Source of the DNA: Halothermothrix orenii H 168
Lineage (GTDB): Bacteria > Bacillota > Halanaerobiia > Halanaerobiales > Halothermotrichaceae
NCBI RefSeq assembly: GCF_000020485.1
Contig: NC_011899.1
Coordinates: forward strand, 1,520,501-1,584,500
Reading direction: 5' to 3'
Length of the DNA: 64,000 bases
Shown: one piece after another, positions 45,452-54,883 of the stretch
Numbering within the stretch: position 1 is the first letter of the stretch
Layout of the letters: every line of letters starts with the position of its first letter
The notes under the pieces: generated by a model
What the model was told of the DNA's origin: nothing
Databases searched by the model: none
Seen by the model: the letters and a program-made list of their open reading frames with translations, nothing else
Made by a program: the position numbers and the translations under genes

Positions 45452-45934
45452 CTAGATTACCTCCCCATATACAAATCCAACAATTATCGTGATGATAATG
45501 GCGATAATAAAACTGATTATATTTCTTAAGATAGTAATCTTCTTTCCGAGGTATTCTTTTTCAACAGGGTAAGTAAGTATCCCTACCATCATCAGGGTTG
45601 TTGTAAATGCAGCTATATTCATATAGCTTACCCCTTTATCAAGCAGTATTTTACCCAGTGGAAAGGCTATAAATCCGGGCATCATGGTTATCGAACCAAA
45701 AAACAACCCTGAAACCACCCCATACATTTTTGAACTCTCCCCTAAATAACTGACAATCACTCTGTCAGGCACCAGATAAAGGGTAATTGATACTAAAATT
45801 AACATTTTTATAAAACCAGGTAGTATTTTAAACAATTTATTATAAGCAACCTTTATCGCCTTTATAGTTTTGTTTACATCAAGCAGAGAGGAAACAATTA
45901 GCGCAACACCAGTAATTATATAAATTACAGTCAT
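45452..45934 (-). CDS. permease half-protein, N-terminal-type partner (DUF318-like)
   Basis: A 160-residue membrane protein with four to five spans. 'KTIKAIKVAYNKLFKILPGF' is followed by 'GLFFGSITMMPGFIAFPLGKILLDKGVSYMNIAAFTTTLMMVGILTYPVEKEYLGKKITILRN', typical of the split permeases found in Clostridia and methanogens. GGCAGGGG precedes the ATG. Zero-gap arrangement with the next gene indicates that the two halves form one transporter. Substrate unknown. Confidence 0.72.
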   Translation of the reverse strand: MTVIYIITGVALIVSSLLDVNKTIKAIKVAYNKLFKILPGFIKMLILVSITLYLVPDRVIVSYLGESSKMYGVVSGLFFGSITMMPGFIAFPLGKILLDKGVSYMNIAAFTTTLMMVGILTYPVEKEYLGKKITILRNIISFIIAIIITIIVGFVYGEVI

Positions 45935-46071
45935 TTTTACCCCTGCCTTACATTTTTATTTAAATTATACCATACTACTCAACAAGTAGAAGATAATAAC
46001 TACCTTTCCCCTTTATTATTATAATACTTCTAACCGTAAAACTAATATAATTAGATATTCTCTAATTAAAT

Positions 46072-46101
46072 AAAAAAATCCACCTTTCTTAATTCAGGTG
46101 G
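46072..46101 (-). terminator. intrinsic terminator after tRNA-Arg
   Basis: Minus-strand stem CCACCT / AGGTGG followed by ATTTTTTT, about 90 bases past the tRNA gene. Confidence 0.75.
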
Positions 46102-46191
46102 AAGCATACAGGTATTACATAAATTTGTAGAATTGAGTTTTTCAACTTTTAATTTTAACTGACTGACTTATCATTTAAATTTAAATAAAAA

Positions 46192-46268
46192 TGGTGGGGC
46201 TAGCAGGATTTGAACCTGCGACCTACAGATTAGGAATCTGTCGCTCTATCCAGCTGAGCTATAGCCCC
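46192..46268 (-). tRNA. tRNA-Arg, anticodon CCU
   Basis: Minus-strand cloverleaf: acceptor GGGGCTA pairing TAGCCCC, D-arm AGCTCAGCTGGATAGAGC, anticodon stem ACAGA/TCTGT with loop TTCCTAA (anticodon CCT), variable loop AGGTC, T-arm GCAGGTTCAAATCCTGC, discriminator A and encoded CCA (46192-46194). Reads AGG codons. Confidence 0.97.
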
Positions 46269-46413
46269 ATCGCTTTTATATTTTACCGCAACTCCAACAA
46301 TTTTGCAAGGGGTTTTTTAAATTTTTTTTACCCCACCCGGTGTGATACAGGTCACTTAAACCAATCAGTAAATAACTTATCCTTAAAATACAAAAATGAA
46401 AGGAGGGATAAAG

Positions 46414-47238
46414 ATGTCTTTTAAAAGAGTATTATTGACTCTATTAACCCTCACTATGATCCTGGGGCTGACAGCCTGTGATAACCTGTCTTTTTTTGGC
46501 AAAGAAACCGGTGAAATCCAACTACTCCTGACCGATGCCCCGGCCGATAATGTAGAAAAATTACTGGTAACCATATCGAGAATAGAAACACATAACGACG
46601 AAGAGGGCTGGTTCACAATCCTGGAAGAGGAAAAAGAGTTTGATTTATTAGAACTTCAGGGGGTTTCTGAATTAATCGGCAAAGACTATTTACCTGAAGG
46701 ACACTACACTCAAATGAGGGTTTATGTCTCCAAAGCCCGGGTACAAGAATCTGGTAAAGATAGTACAGAACCTGTCGATATTCCTTCTGCAGATCAGACC
46801 GGTATTAAACTGGTCAACTCATTTACTGTTTCTCCAGACAAGGTTACCGTCCTGTTGCTTGATTTTGATGCCAGAAAGTCTCTAATTTATCCAAATAATA
46901 AATATAAACTTAAACCAACTATAAGGATTATTGAAAAAGTAATCTCAGGAGATATCCAGGGTAAGGTAGTTGACAGTAATGGTAATGGTATTGCTGAAGC
47001 AGCCATTACAGTTTATCACAATGATGAATTTACTGAAGAGGGGTATGTCACTTCTACCAATAGTGGTAATGAAGGTGGCTTTAAACTTCTCGGCCTCGTG
47101 GAAGGAACCTATGACCTTGAAATTACTGCCGACAACTATGATGAATCAACAATAATCGAAGATGTCCAGGTTACAGCCGGTGAGGTTACAACACTGGGTG
47201 AAATTGAGCTGACATCAAATCAAACTCAGACCAATTAG
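46414..47238 (+). CDS. DUF4382 lipoprotein with carboxypeptidase-regulatory-like domain
   Basis: A 274-residue protein from ATG 46414 behind AAAGGAGGG (a track 6 codons longer exists but includes the ribosome site). Lipoprotein leader with lipobox 'LTAC' (Cys22). Residues about 33-175 are a DUF4382 beta-sandwich ('GEIQLLLTDAPADNVEKLLVTISRIETH'); residues about 180-270 are a carboxypeptidase-D-regulatory/SdrD-like Ig fold ('GDIQGKVVDSNGNGIAEAAITVY'). Surface-exposed, likely binding; no catalytic residues seen. It converges on amyA with a shared terminator. Confidence 0.88.
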   Translation: MSFKRVLLTLLTLTMILGLTACDNLSFFGKETGEIQLLLTDAPADNVEKLLVTISRIETHNDEEGWFTILEEEKEFDLLELQGVSELIGKDYLPEGHYTQMRVYVSKARVQESGKDSTEPVDIPSADQTGIKLVNSFTVSPDKVTVLLLDFDARKSLIYPNNKYKLKPTIRIIEKVISGDIQGKVVDSNGNGIAEAAITVYHNDEFTEEGYVTSTNSGNEGGFKLLGLVEGTYDLEITADNYDESTIIEDVQVTAGEVTTLGEIELTSNQTQTN

Positions 47239-47314
47239 TTCAGTTCTATCTCAATTTAAAAAATAAATAACATCAAAAAAATCAATTATAACAGGTATAA
47301 TAAAAATATTTAAC

Positions 47315-47346
47315 AAAAAAGGAGAGGGATTTACCCTCTCCTTTTC
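47315..47346. terminator. bidirectional terminator between the DUF4382 gene and amyA
   Basis: Stem GGAGAGGG / CCCTCTCC with TTTT on the plus side and TTTTTTG on the minus side, serving both convergent genes. Confidence 0.9.
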
Positions 47347-47370
47347 ATAATTATTACTCACCCTCTCCCT

Positions 47371-48918
47371 TTACTCCTTTTCCAGAACAATGGTAGTATA
47401 AGCAGGGATAGTATACATAAGTTTATTATTATCTTCAACAGGGGTAATTTCCTTATCACCTGAATTAAACAATAAGGTCCAGTTACCACTAGCCACTTTT
47501 ATTTTAACCGGTCTGTTTACCAGGTTATGGTAGACATATAAATCCCTCTTATCATTATATCTTCTAAATGCAACTACATTTAATCCTCCATTTATAATCT
47601 CAATCTTACCGGTATAAAAGACAGGATTTTCGTTCCGGAAATGGATTAACCTCCTGTAGTGATTTAAGAGGGAATCGAGATTCTTTTCTTCCTGTTCAAC
47701 AGAAGTAAAGCCATCATTATACATGGCTGGCTCCCAGTATGTTTCTCCCTCCCCGGATCCATTATACCACTGGAAGGGCTCCCTGATAACTTCATGGGGC
47801 CCCTGCCCCCTCATACCGATTTCTTCACCATAGTAAATAAAGGGATTACCAGGCAAGGTCAAATAAATACTGGCAGCAACCCTGGCCTTATTACGATCCT
47901 GCCCAAGCTGGTCCAAAATCCGGTTCTGATCATGGTTGGTCAGGAAGGGAGCATCGATATAATTCCCAAATCCAACCTCCCTGTCATATACCCCGTAAAT
48001 ATGTTTTGCCTTTTTATTAAAACCAAAGGGAAATCCAGCTTTAGCCGTAGCGATAACTGCCTCTGCCAGTTTAAAGTTAAAGGTAGAATCAAAACCATAT
48101 TTGAAGTAAGGAGCTACCGTTTCCGAAATATCCCAGACCTCACCCACCAGGTAAACGGGTTTTACCTCTTCAATTTCCTGACGGAACTTCTCCCACCAGG
48201 TAAAGTTTTTATCATACTGGGCCGGTGGGAAGATATGCATGGCTCCATCAAGCCTGAAACCATCAACCCCCTGTTTTAACCAGTATTTTGCTATCTCAAT
48301 AACCTTTTCCTGAACTTCAGGGTTATTATAGTTTAAATCAGGCATGCCACTCCAGAAATACCCATAATACATACCGGTCGGGGAATGATGCCAGACCCGG
48401 CCTCCATCTAACTTGGTTTCTTTGGTATCGGTATCGGGGCCAGCCCAGACATAATAATCCCTGTATTCACTATTCTTATCCCGGGAAGCCTTGAGAAACC
48501 AGGGATGTCTTTCACTGGTATGATTGATGGGTAAATCAATTATAACCTTGATTCCCCTTTGATGGGCAGCCTCAACAAGCTTATGGAAGTCTTCCAGAGT
48601 CCCGTAGTCAGGATTAATCTTATAATAATCGGTTACATCATAGCCATGATAGGAGGGAGATTTAAAGATAGGCATTAACCAGATACCATTAACCCCCAGA
48701 TCAGCAATGGTTTCAGGGTCTCCATCATTAAGATAATCCAGTTTTTCTATTATACCTTTCAAATCCCCTATTCCGTCACCATCAGAGTCATAAAAAGACC
48801 TGACAAAAATTTCATAATATGTACCATGTTTTTCGAAATCGTTTGCATAAACAGGAAAAACAGATATAAATACCAGTAAGGTAACAAACATGAAGAAAGA
48901 CAAGCGTTTTAGCTTCAC
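47371..48918 (-). CDS. amyA: secreted alpha-amylase (GH13)
   Basis: Hydrolyses internal alpha-1,4 bonds of starch. GTG 48918 (10 bases behind AAAGGA) gives 515 residues, the size I recall for AmyA of Halothermothrix orenii; GTG 48927 is almost on top of the ribosome site. The signal peptide 'KLKRLSFFMFVTLLVFISV' ends near VYA-N. GH13 motifs: 'DLPINHTS' (I), 'GFRLDGAMH' with the nucleophile Asp (II), 'LVGEVWD' with the acid Glu (III) and 'FLTNHDQNR' with the transition-state Asp (IV). The N-terminal calcium loop 'DSDGDGIGDLKGI' is visible. The C-terminal beta domain spans about 435-515. Monocistronic. Confidence 0.97.
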   Translation of the reverse strand: MKLKRLSFFMFVTLLVFISVFPVYANDFEKHGTYYEIFVRSFYDSDGDGIGDLKGIIEKLDYLNDGDPETIADLGVNGIWLMPIFKSPSYHGYDVTDYYKINPDYGTLEDFHKLVEAAHQRGIKVIIDLPINHTSERHPWFLKASRDKNSEYRDYYVWAGPDTDTKETKLDGGRVWHHSPTGMYYGYFWSGMPDLNYNNPEVQEKVIEIAKYWLKQGVDGFRLDGAMHIFPPAQYDKNFTWWEKFRQEIEEVKPVYLVGEVWDISETVAPYFKYGFDSTFNFKLAEAVIATAKAGFPFGFNKKAKHIYGVYDREVGFGNYIDAPFLTNHDQNRILDQLGQDRNKARVAASIYLTLPGNPFIYYGEEIGMRGQGPHEVIREPFQWYNGSGEGETYWEPAMYNDGFTSVEQEEKNLDSLLNHYRRLIHFRNENPVFYTGKIEIINGGLNVVAFRRYNDKRDLYVYHNLVNRPVKIKVASGNWTLLFNSGDKEITPVEDNNKLMYTIPAYTTIVLEKE

Positions 48919-49018
48919 ATATCTCACATCCTTTTACTAAATATTTTCAGATTTAATATTATTATAACGGAATTTATCGAAAATTTCAATAAATTATATA
49001 ATCCAGCCTACCACTGGA

Positions 49019-49762
49019 CTATATACCCCTGTCAATAAATAACCAGGGGCAGATAATACGCTCCAGCAGGTCTATCAACAGAAACAGGGAGAGGCCAAGA
49101 AGGCTTAAAATTAAAATCCCGGCATACATTTCAGTATAGTTGACCCTGGTCCAGCAATCCATAATAAAGTACCCCAGTCCCCTGAAAGTAGCAAAGGTTT
49201 CGGTCAGGAAAAGGACAGCTATAGCTGTACCAATACTTATTCTGGTAGCCGTAAAAATTTTAGGGAAAGTGGCTGGAATTATTACTTCCCGGTATATCTG
49301 CATACTCCCTGCCCCCAGGGATTTAACCGAAATAATAAGCTCAGGATCAATATTTTTGGCAGCATCTCTGGTGGTCACTACTATCTGGAAGAATACTATA
49401 AAGGCAATCAAGAATATTTTTGACATATTCCCCAGGCCCAGGAAAAGCAAAACCAGAGGCAAAAAAGCAATTTTGGGGACAGGGTAACCCAGGTAGATTA
49501 CAGGGCTCAATACCTTATCCAGCTCCTTGTTTCTACCGAGTAATAACCCCACCGGAACACCTGTTAACAGACCGAATAATAGACCATAGCCAACCCTGTA
49601 AAGGCTAACCCCCAGATGAGTTAACAATATACTTCTCTGTTTAACCAAAACGGAGACAACCTCAAAGGGTGAAGGTAGAACCGGAGAATTAAGCAGGATT
49701 GATGCCATATACCATATTATAAAAAGTACAACAATCACTAATAGATATCTTAGCAGTTTCAA
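49019..49762 (-). CDS. ABC transporter permease (SsuC/TauC type)
   Basis: A 247-residue permease with six spans and the family's loop 'AAKNIDPELIISVKSLGAGSMQIYREVIIPATFPKIFTATRIS', typical of importers for sulfonates, nitrate, pyrimidine precursors or aromatic acids. It starts one base after the ATPase stop. It is the last gene of the run that begins at ubiX; no clear terminator follows before amyA. Confidence 0.92.
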   Translation of the reverse strand: MKLLRYLLVIVVLFIIWYMASILLNSPVLPSPFEVVSVLVKQRSILLTHLGVSLYRVGYGLLFGLLTGVPVGLLLGRNKELDKVLSPVIYLGYPVPKIAFLPLVLLFLGLGNMSKIFLIAFIVFFQIVVTTRDAAKNIDPELIISVKSLGAGSMQIYREVIIPATFPKIFTATRISIGTAIAVLFLTETFATFRGLGYFIMDCWTRVNYTEMYAGILILSLLGLSLFLLIDLLERIICPWLFIDRGI

Positions 49763-49763
49763 T

Positions 49764-50510
49764 TTATAAACCCTCCTTCAAAAGGGCCCGTAGTCGGCCA
49801 CACTGTTTATAAAAAGACGGGTCATTTCTCCAGTCTTCACGGGCAAAATGAGGGTTATCGATAACTGTTACTATCCTCCCCGGGGGTGATGACATAACTA
49901 CAATCTTCTGTCCCAAAAAAACCGCTTCTTCGATACTGTGGGTGACCAGAAAGGCTGTCAGGCTATATTTCTTCCAGACCTTTAAAAAGAGGTCTTGAAT
50001 TTCCTCCCTTGTCAGGGCATCCAGGGAAGAAAAAGGCTCATCCATTAATAACAACCGGGGCCTCAGGCTTAAGGCCCTTCCAATGGCAACCCGCTGTCGC
50101 TGTCCCCCGCTCAACTGCCTGGGGTAACAGTCCTTATAGTCCCCCAGCTTTAATTCGGACAGTATCCTGTCGACCCTGTCTTCAATCTCCCCTGACCTAA
50201 CCCCCCTCAATTTCAAACCGAGAGCAATATTGTTCCAGGTCGTCTTCCACGGTAAAAGGCCGTATTCCTGGAGAATAATTGCCACATCTCTTCTCTGGCC
50301 CCGGACCGGGGAACCATCAATAAAAATGGTACCCCGGTCCGGATTTAAAATCCCGGCCAGAAGGTATATCAGGGTAGTTTTTCCACAACCTGACGGCCCG
50401 ATCAAAGCACAGGTAGTTCCCTCGGGAATCATCAGGTTAATATTATCCAGGACCTTTATTTGTCCGCCATTGTGGTTATATGAAAAAGAGAGGTGTTCAA
50501 CTCTGACCAT
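49764..50510 (-). CDS. ABC transporter ATPase (SsuB/TauB type)
   Basis: A 248-residue ATPase. Walker A 'GPSGCGKTT' (about 39-47), Q-loop 'ILQEYGLLPWKTTWNNI', signature 'LSGGQRQRVAIGRAL', Walker B 'LLLMDEPFSSLD' and H-loop 'LVTHSIEEA' are all intact. 'LLPWKTxWNN' is the SsuB-type feature. It couples ATP hydrolysis to uptake through the permease encoded next; 20 bases after the binding-protein gene. Confidence 0.95.
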   Translation of the reverse strand: MVRVEHLSFSYNHNGGQIKVLDNINLMIPEGTTCALIGPSGCGKTTLIYLLAGILNPDRGTIFIDGSPVRGQRRDVAIILQEYGLLPWKTTWNNIALGLKLRGVRSGEIEDRVDRILSELKLGDYKDCYPRQLSGGQRQRVAIGRALSLRPRLLLMDEPFSSLDALTREEIQDLFLKVWKKYSLTAFLVTHSIEEAVFLGQKIVVMSSPPGRIVTVIDNPHFAREDWRNDPSFYKQCGRLRALLKEGL

Positions 50511-50530
50511 ATTTACTCCTCCACCTTAAG

Positions 50531-51478
50531 TTAGTGAACTGATGTGTTTTTTACAAAAAAATCGGTCACCAAATCCTGATATTTAACCTTGTCCTTTAAA
50601 AGCCCTTTCTCTTCCATCCATTCCATAACTCCGTCTACCATTTCCCGGGTTGGCAGGGCCGGCTTATGGTAATGGGGAAATTTAAAAACATCCCGAACCC
50701 TGGCAGGGAACCCCCCTTTTTCTACCAGAAGGGAGCGGTAAGCTTCAGGGTTGGAATTTATTCTTTCAACAGCCTGTCGGTAAGCCCTGTAGAAGGCTTT
50801 GATTTCGTCAGTTTTTTCGTTTATAGCCCCTTCATTAAAAAGAATTACAACCGGTACTCCCCCGGCCAGTTCATCACTTGTTGCCAGAACTTTTGCCCCC
50901 TTTTTATGGGCCAGAGTAGCCAGGGGTTCAGGCAGGGTAGCAGCTGCGACCTGACCGGCATTTAGCATCTGGAGCCTGACCGGAATTTTGGGGATAGCAA
51001 CCCTGTTTATCTCTTCAGAATCGACCCCGTGTTCAGTTAATAACCGGTCGGTAATATATTCAATTATTGTATTCCGGGACATGGCCACTGGTTTACCCCT
51101 GAGATCCTTAACCCCGCTTGCTTCCATCTTACCTGAAGATAGAAGTAAAAAACGATTGTTAATATGAGAAGTAATTTTAATCTTATGACCATTGGAAACA
51201 GCAAAAACAGCCGCCAGTACATCAGAGATAGTTCCATCAATAACCCCGGCCTGAAGGGCACTATCCCGTTCCAGGGCATTAGTAAAGTTGACCAGCTCAA
51301 TATCATAACCGGCAGCCCCAAAAAAACCTTCTTCCCGGGCTACCAGAAAAGGAAGGGCTGTGTCATCAGGCAGGATTCCAAACCGGATTTTTGCCCCGGC
51401 TGGCAAAGTAAAAATGCCTGTCAGTAAAAAGATACTTAATAGATATAACGACAATTTTTTAAACATGTTTTTAAACAT
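50531..51478 (-). CDS. ABC transporter substrate-binding protein (NMT1/SsuA-like)
   Basis: A 315-residue periplasmic binding protein. Leader 'MFKKLSLYLLSIFLLTGIFTLPAGA' with signal peptidase I site (AGA-K), no lipobox. Mature part 'IRFGILPDDTALPFLVAREEGFF' and 'DGTISDVLAAVFA' are typical of NMT1/THI5-like proteins. The fold is shared with MqnA/MqnD enzymes of the futalosine menaquinone route, but the signal peptide, ATPase and permease argue for transport. Its position 17 bases after an aminotransferase gene, in a run with quinone-type genes, suggests the ligand may be a quinone precursor or an amine; this is inference. Confidence 0.9.
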   Translation of the reverse strand: MFKNMFKKLSLYLLSIFLLTGIFTLPAGAKIRFGILPDDTALPFLVAREEGFFGAAGYDIELVNFTNALERDSALQAGVIDGTISDVLAAVFAVSNGHKIKITSHINNRFLLLSSGKMEASGVKDLRGKPVAMSRNTIIEYITDRLLTEHGVDSEEINRVAIPKIPVRLQMLNAGQVAAATLPEPLATLAHKKGAKVLATSDELAGGVPVVILFNEGAINEKTDEIKAFYRAYRQAVERINSNPEAYRSLLVEKGGFPARVRDVFKFPHYHKPALPTREMVDGVMEWMEEKGLLKDKVKYQDLVTDFFVKNTSVH

Positions 51479-51495
51479 GGTTCCATAACCCTCCT

Positions 51496-52809
51496 CTAGT
51501 CAAGGCCAGCTTCTTTTTCTACTTCATTCAGGACTTCATCGAGGGTAGCAATAACCTGCTCCACATCTTTTTTATTAATAATCAAAGGAGGCTGGAAGGC
51601 GAGAACATTCCGGGAAGGACCATTTTTACCAATTAAAATACCGCGGTCCTTCATCTTTTCAAGAACCAGATCTGTTTCATCAGGGGCAGGCTCTTTATTT
51701 TCTTTTACCAGCTCTGCTCCCAGCATGAGACCCAGACCCCGGACATCACCAATTATCCTGTGTCTTTTGGCCAGGTTTTCCAGACCATTTTTAAAATATA
51801 AACCAACTTCAGCTGCATTTTCTGTCAGTTTTTCCTCTTCGATAACCTTCAGTGTAGCCAGACCGGCTGTAGCGCTTACTGGGTTTCCTCCCAGGGTTGA
51901 AGCCCCGGGGCGGGTATAGACATCAGCAACCTCTTCAGTGGCTGTAAAAGCACCAATGGGGACACCATTACCGAGGGCCTTGGCCATGGTCATAATATCA
52001 GGGGTAACCCCCCAGTTTTCAATGGCAAACATTTTACCGGTCCGCCCAAACCCGGTCTGAACTTCATCAATTATTAATAACGCCCCATATTCATCGAGGA
52101 TATCCCTGACGACTTTAAAGTACTCCGGGGGTGGGGTAATTATACCACCGTTACCCTGAATCGGTTCAGCAATCAGGGCTGCCACCTGTTTTGAAGTTGA
52201 AGTTTCAATTACATCCCTTATGGCCCGGGCACATTTGAGGTCACACCCCGGGTATTCAAGTCCATAAGGACAACGATAGCAGTATGCATCAGGGGCAAAA
52301 CTTATTCCACCGGCCGGGTTGGGGTCTGTTCTCCAGAAAGATAACCCGGTAATACTCATGGTTAAATGAGTTCTACCATGAAGCCCCTGCTTTAAGGCAA
52401 TATACTCAGAATTCCCCGTATACAACTTGGCCAGGAGTAAAGCACCCTCATTGGCTTCAGTACCACTATTGACAAAAAAGCTCTTCTTTAAGTTGCCGGG
52501 TGTAACTTCAGCCAATTTCTCAGCCAGGTCAACAATAGGCTGGTTCAAATAAATAGTACAGGTGTGCTGCAAGGTCTTAACCTGCTCACAGACCCTGTCT
52601 GTAATTTCAGGGTGACAGTGACCGGCGTTCATCACCGAAACCCCGGCAAAAAGATCTAAATACTCTTTACCTGCCTGGTCATAAAAATATTTTCCTTTAG
52701 CCCTCACCAGCTGCATTGGGTTTTTATAAAAATGGTAAACACAGGGAATCAGATACTCCTTTTTCTTGTCAATTATGGCATCGGGACCAATATAATTTTT
52801 CTCACCCAC
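51496..52809 (-). CDS. class III PLP aminotransferase (AGXT2 / beta-alanine-pyruvate group)
   Basis: A 437-residue transaminase. PLP motif '[21 protein letters not shown]' (about 240-260) is followed by the Schiff-base Lys in '[16 protein letters not shown]'. '[19 protein letters not shown]' binds the cofactor phosphate. The Cys-rich stretch '[17 protein letters not shown]' is typical of the alanine-glyoxylate / 3-aminoisobutyrate-pyruvate branch. It is placed between the U32 gene and the importer and probably acts on the imported compound or supplies amino groups; its true substrate is unknown. Confidence 0.88.
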   Translation of the reverse strand: MGEKNYIGPDAIIDKKKEYLIPCVYHFYKNPMQLVRAKGKYFYDQAGKEYLDLFAGVSVMNAGHCHPEITDRVCEQVKTLQHTCTIYLNQPIVDLAEKLAEVTPGNLKKSFFVNSGTEANEGALLLAKLYTGNSEYIALKQGLHGRTHLTMSITGLSFWRTDPNPAGGISFAPDAYCYRCPYGLEYPGCDLKCARAIRDVIETSTSKQVAALIAEPIQGNGGIITPPPEYFKVVRDILDEYGALLIIDEVQTGFGRTGKMFAIENWGVTPDIMTMAKALGNGVPIGAFTATEEVADVYTRPGASTLGGNPVSATAGLATLKVIEEEKLTENAAEVGLYFKNGLENLAKRHRIIGDVRGLGLMLGAELVKENKEPAPDETDLVLEKMKDRGILIGKNGPSRNVLAFQPPLIINKKDVEQVIATLDEVLNEVEKEAGLD

Positions 52810-52873
52810 ATTACCCCTCCTTTTAATTTTTAAGCAAATTTTTTAAAACAAACTATCATAACAGTTTTGTGGA

Positions 52874-54883
52874 TTAAGTACCGGTCCCCAGGACCCCTTT
52901 CTCGTAGGCTGCCAGGGTATAACCGGTATCACTTAACCCCTTAAGCTCATTATATAACGATGTTTTTTCCTGTGACCAGCGACCATTTTTAATAGCTATA
53001 AAGGCCCGTTTATAGATATCAACTACAGCCTCTACCTTTGCAGCATTATAAAGTCCGGCCTCAATCCTGAAACTCTTTATACCTGATAATAATATTCTAT
53101 CCAGAAATGGGAGGAGAGCAAGCTCTTTACTGAGATAAAGATGGGTCCGGCAATACTGATCGGTCATAACAGGGTAAACCCTCTTTTTATCATTGACAAG
53201 TCCATATCTCTCACCCCGACAGGGGGCAGAACACTGATCCTCCGGAGTCTTCCCTTCCAGAAGTTCAGAAAGGAGACAGTGGTCAGATACCATAAAGGGA
53301 AGATGGCCATGACCGATAAGCTCGAGGTCCATATCTGTACCTGAAGCCATCTTTAAAATCTGCTTCAGGGAAGATTCCAGTTGATTTGTAACCTGAACCA
53401 CCCCGGATTCTTTTAAAATACTGAGAGCCCTGGTGTTAAACGCATTAACTCCAAAATCTGCCATAACCCTGGTATCAAAATACTCATTCAGGGCTCTGAT
53501 CATCCCCAGGTTACCGGCCATAACTCCACCGGTTTGCTCCAGATCTAATCCCTTCAACAACTCAATATATTCTTCCATTTCATCAGAGAAAGTAATTCTG
53601 GGGGTAGTTACTACCACTTCCACCCCTGCTTTTTCGGCTTTATCAAGGACCTTGTTTATAACCTCCTGGCCACAGGGAGGTTTCCAGGACGGAGTTTCAC
53701 CACCTATATAGATGCGGTCTACCCCTGACTTTAAAGCAGCTTCAGCCTCCTCAAGACCGTTAACCTTAATCGATAGCAAAGGAAGGGCCACAACCTCCTT
53801 TGCCCCTGAACTATAATCCGTGGGGTTATCTATATCCAGTTTAAGATCCATATCAAGATCCATGTCAGGATTTAATTTTTTCTCCTCCCGGGCTTCACTA
53901 AAAAACTTGGGTTCCCTCTCCCCGGTATAACCGATTCCATCTGACCCCGGATTCTTAAGGGCAAAACAGGTACTGAAATCCCGGACCCGGTGATCATAGA
54001 GGTCACGGTAAATATCCTCATCAACCGTATAACCCACCGGATCATCAAGGTACCTGTCGATAGCTGTCCGGTAAGCAGATACAATTCTCTTAAGCTGACT
54101 GGCCGGCTTCATTCTGCCCTCTATCTTAAAGGAGACAATTCCCGACCTGATCAACTGGGGTATATGCCGGAAAACACACATATCCTTTACCGCCAGGAAG
54201 TAAGGACCGTCAGCCTTAACCTCTACCCCCTCTTCAAAATAACCGTTTTTATACCGGGCCAGGCTATAGGGCCAGCGACAGGGCTTTAGACAACGCCCCC
54301 TGTTGCTGCTGTTCCCAAAAACCATACCACTCAATAAACACTGCCCACTCTGAGAAAAACACATATCTCCATGTATAAAATATTCATATTCAAAGCCGGT
54401 TTCCCGGGTCATATGCCTCACCTGGTCAAAGGATAATTCCCGGCTAACTATAAACCTTCTGACTCCATGGTCATGTAAATACCGGGCCATATCTATGTTA
54501 TGAACATTCATCATTACACTGGAGTGTACAGGAACCTCAAGCCCCAGCTCATTAATAAGATAGAGTAATCCCAGGTCCTGAACTATAAAAGCATCAACCT
54601 CAATTTCAGCCAGATACTGAAGATATGGTGCTATCTCATCAAGTTCCTCATCGCCCTGTAAATTATTAACAGTTACATATATCTTTACTCCCCGGCTGTG
54701 GGCCAGGTTAACAGCCTCTTTTAATTCTTCATTACTGAAGTTGAAACCGGTCCTGAGAAGCCTCATATTATGCTTTTTACCACCCAGGTAAACAGCATCT
54801 GCCCCGGCTTCAATTACCGTTTCCAGGGCCTCCCACTTACCGGCAGGAGCCAGTAGTTCCACGTTATTTATCATCATTATCAT
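52874..54883 (-). CDS. double-domain U32 family protein
   Basis: A 669-residue protein built of two U32 TIM-barrel halves. Half one (about 5-330): 'LLAPAGKWEALETVIEAGADAVYLGGKKHNMR' and a four-Cys cluster site in 'MCFSQSGQCLLSGMVFGNSSNRGRCLKPCRW'. Half two (about 365-660): 'LEEAEAALKSGVDRIYIGGE' and four Cys in 'DHCLLSE', 'DQCSAPC' and 'DQYCRTH'. U32 proteins, despite the 'peptidase' name, include UbiU/UbiV (O2-independent ubiquinone hydroxylation) and RlhA/TrhP (RNA hydroxylation), each with 4Fe-4S clusters. Its start overlaps the ubiX 3' end by about 20 bases, favouring a quinone-related role, but long U32 proteins with RNA-modifying roles are the alternative. The start may be ATG 54883 or ATG 54877. 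Confidence 0.85.
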   Translation of the reverse strand: MIMMINNVELLAPAGKWEALETVIEAGADAVYLGGKKHNMRLLRTGFNFSNEELKEAVNLAHSRGVKIYVTVNNLQGDEELDEIAPYLQYLAEIEVDAFIVQDLGLLYLINELGLEVPVHSSVMMNVHNIDMARYLHDHGVRRFIVSRELSFDQVRHMTRETGFEYEYFIHGDMCFSQSGQCLLSGMVFGNSSNRGRCLKPCRWPYSLARYKNGYFEEGVEVKADGPYFLAVKDMCVFRHIPQLIRSGIVSFKIEGRMKPASQLKRIVSAYRTAIDRYLDDPVGYTVDEDIYRDLYDHRVRDFSTCFALKNPGSDGIGYTGEREPKFFSEAREEKKLNPDMDLDMDLKLDIDNPTDYSSGAKEVVALPLLSIKVNGLEEAEAALKSGVDRIYIGGETPSWKPPCGQEVINKVLDKAEKAGVEVVVTTPRITFSDEMEEYIELLKGLDLEQTGGVMAGNLGMIRALNEYFDTRVMADFGVNAFNTRALSILKESGVVQVTNQLESSLKQILKMASGTDMDLELIGHGHLPFMVSDHCLLSELLEGKTPEDQCSAPCRGERYGLVNDKKRVYPVMTDQYCRTHLYLSKELALLPFLDRILLSGIKSFRIEAGLYNAAKVEAVVDIYKRAFIAIKNGRWSQEKTSLYNELKGLSDTGYTLAAYEKGVLGTGT

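Noticed and set aside
45452-45934. Permease pair as an intact ArsB/ACR3 replacement
   Set aside because: No sequence resemblance to ACR3; arsenic transport is not supported by visible residues.
46191-46424. 77-codon plus-strand ORF beginning 'MVGLAGFEPATYRLG'
   Set aside because: This is the classic false protein read antisense through a tRNA gene; it overlaps tRNA-Arg(CCU).
50531-51478. Binding protein as MqnA or MqnD (futalosine pathway enzyme)
   Set aside because: The fold family is related, but a signal peptide and adjacent ATPase and permease genes fit a transporter.
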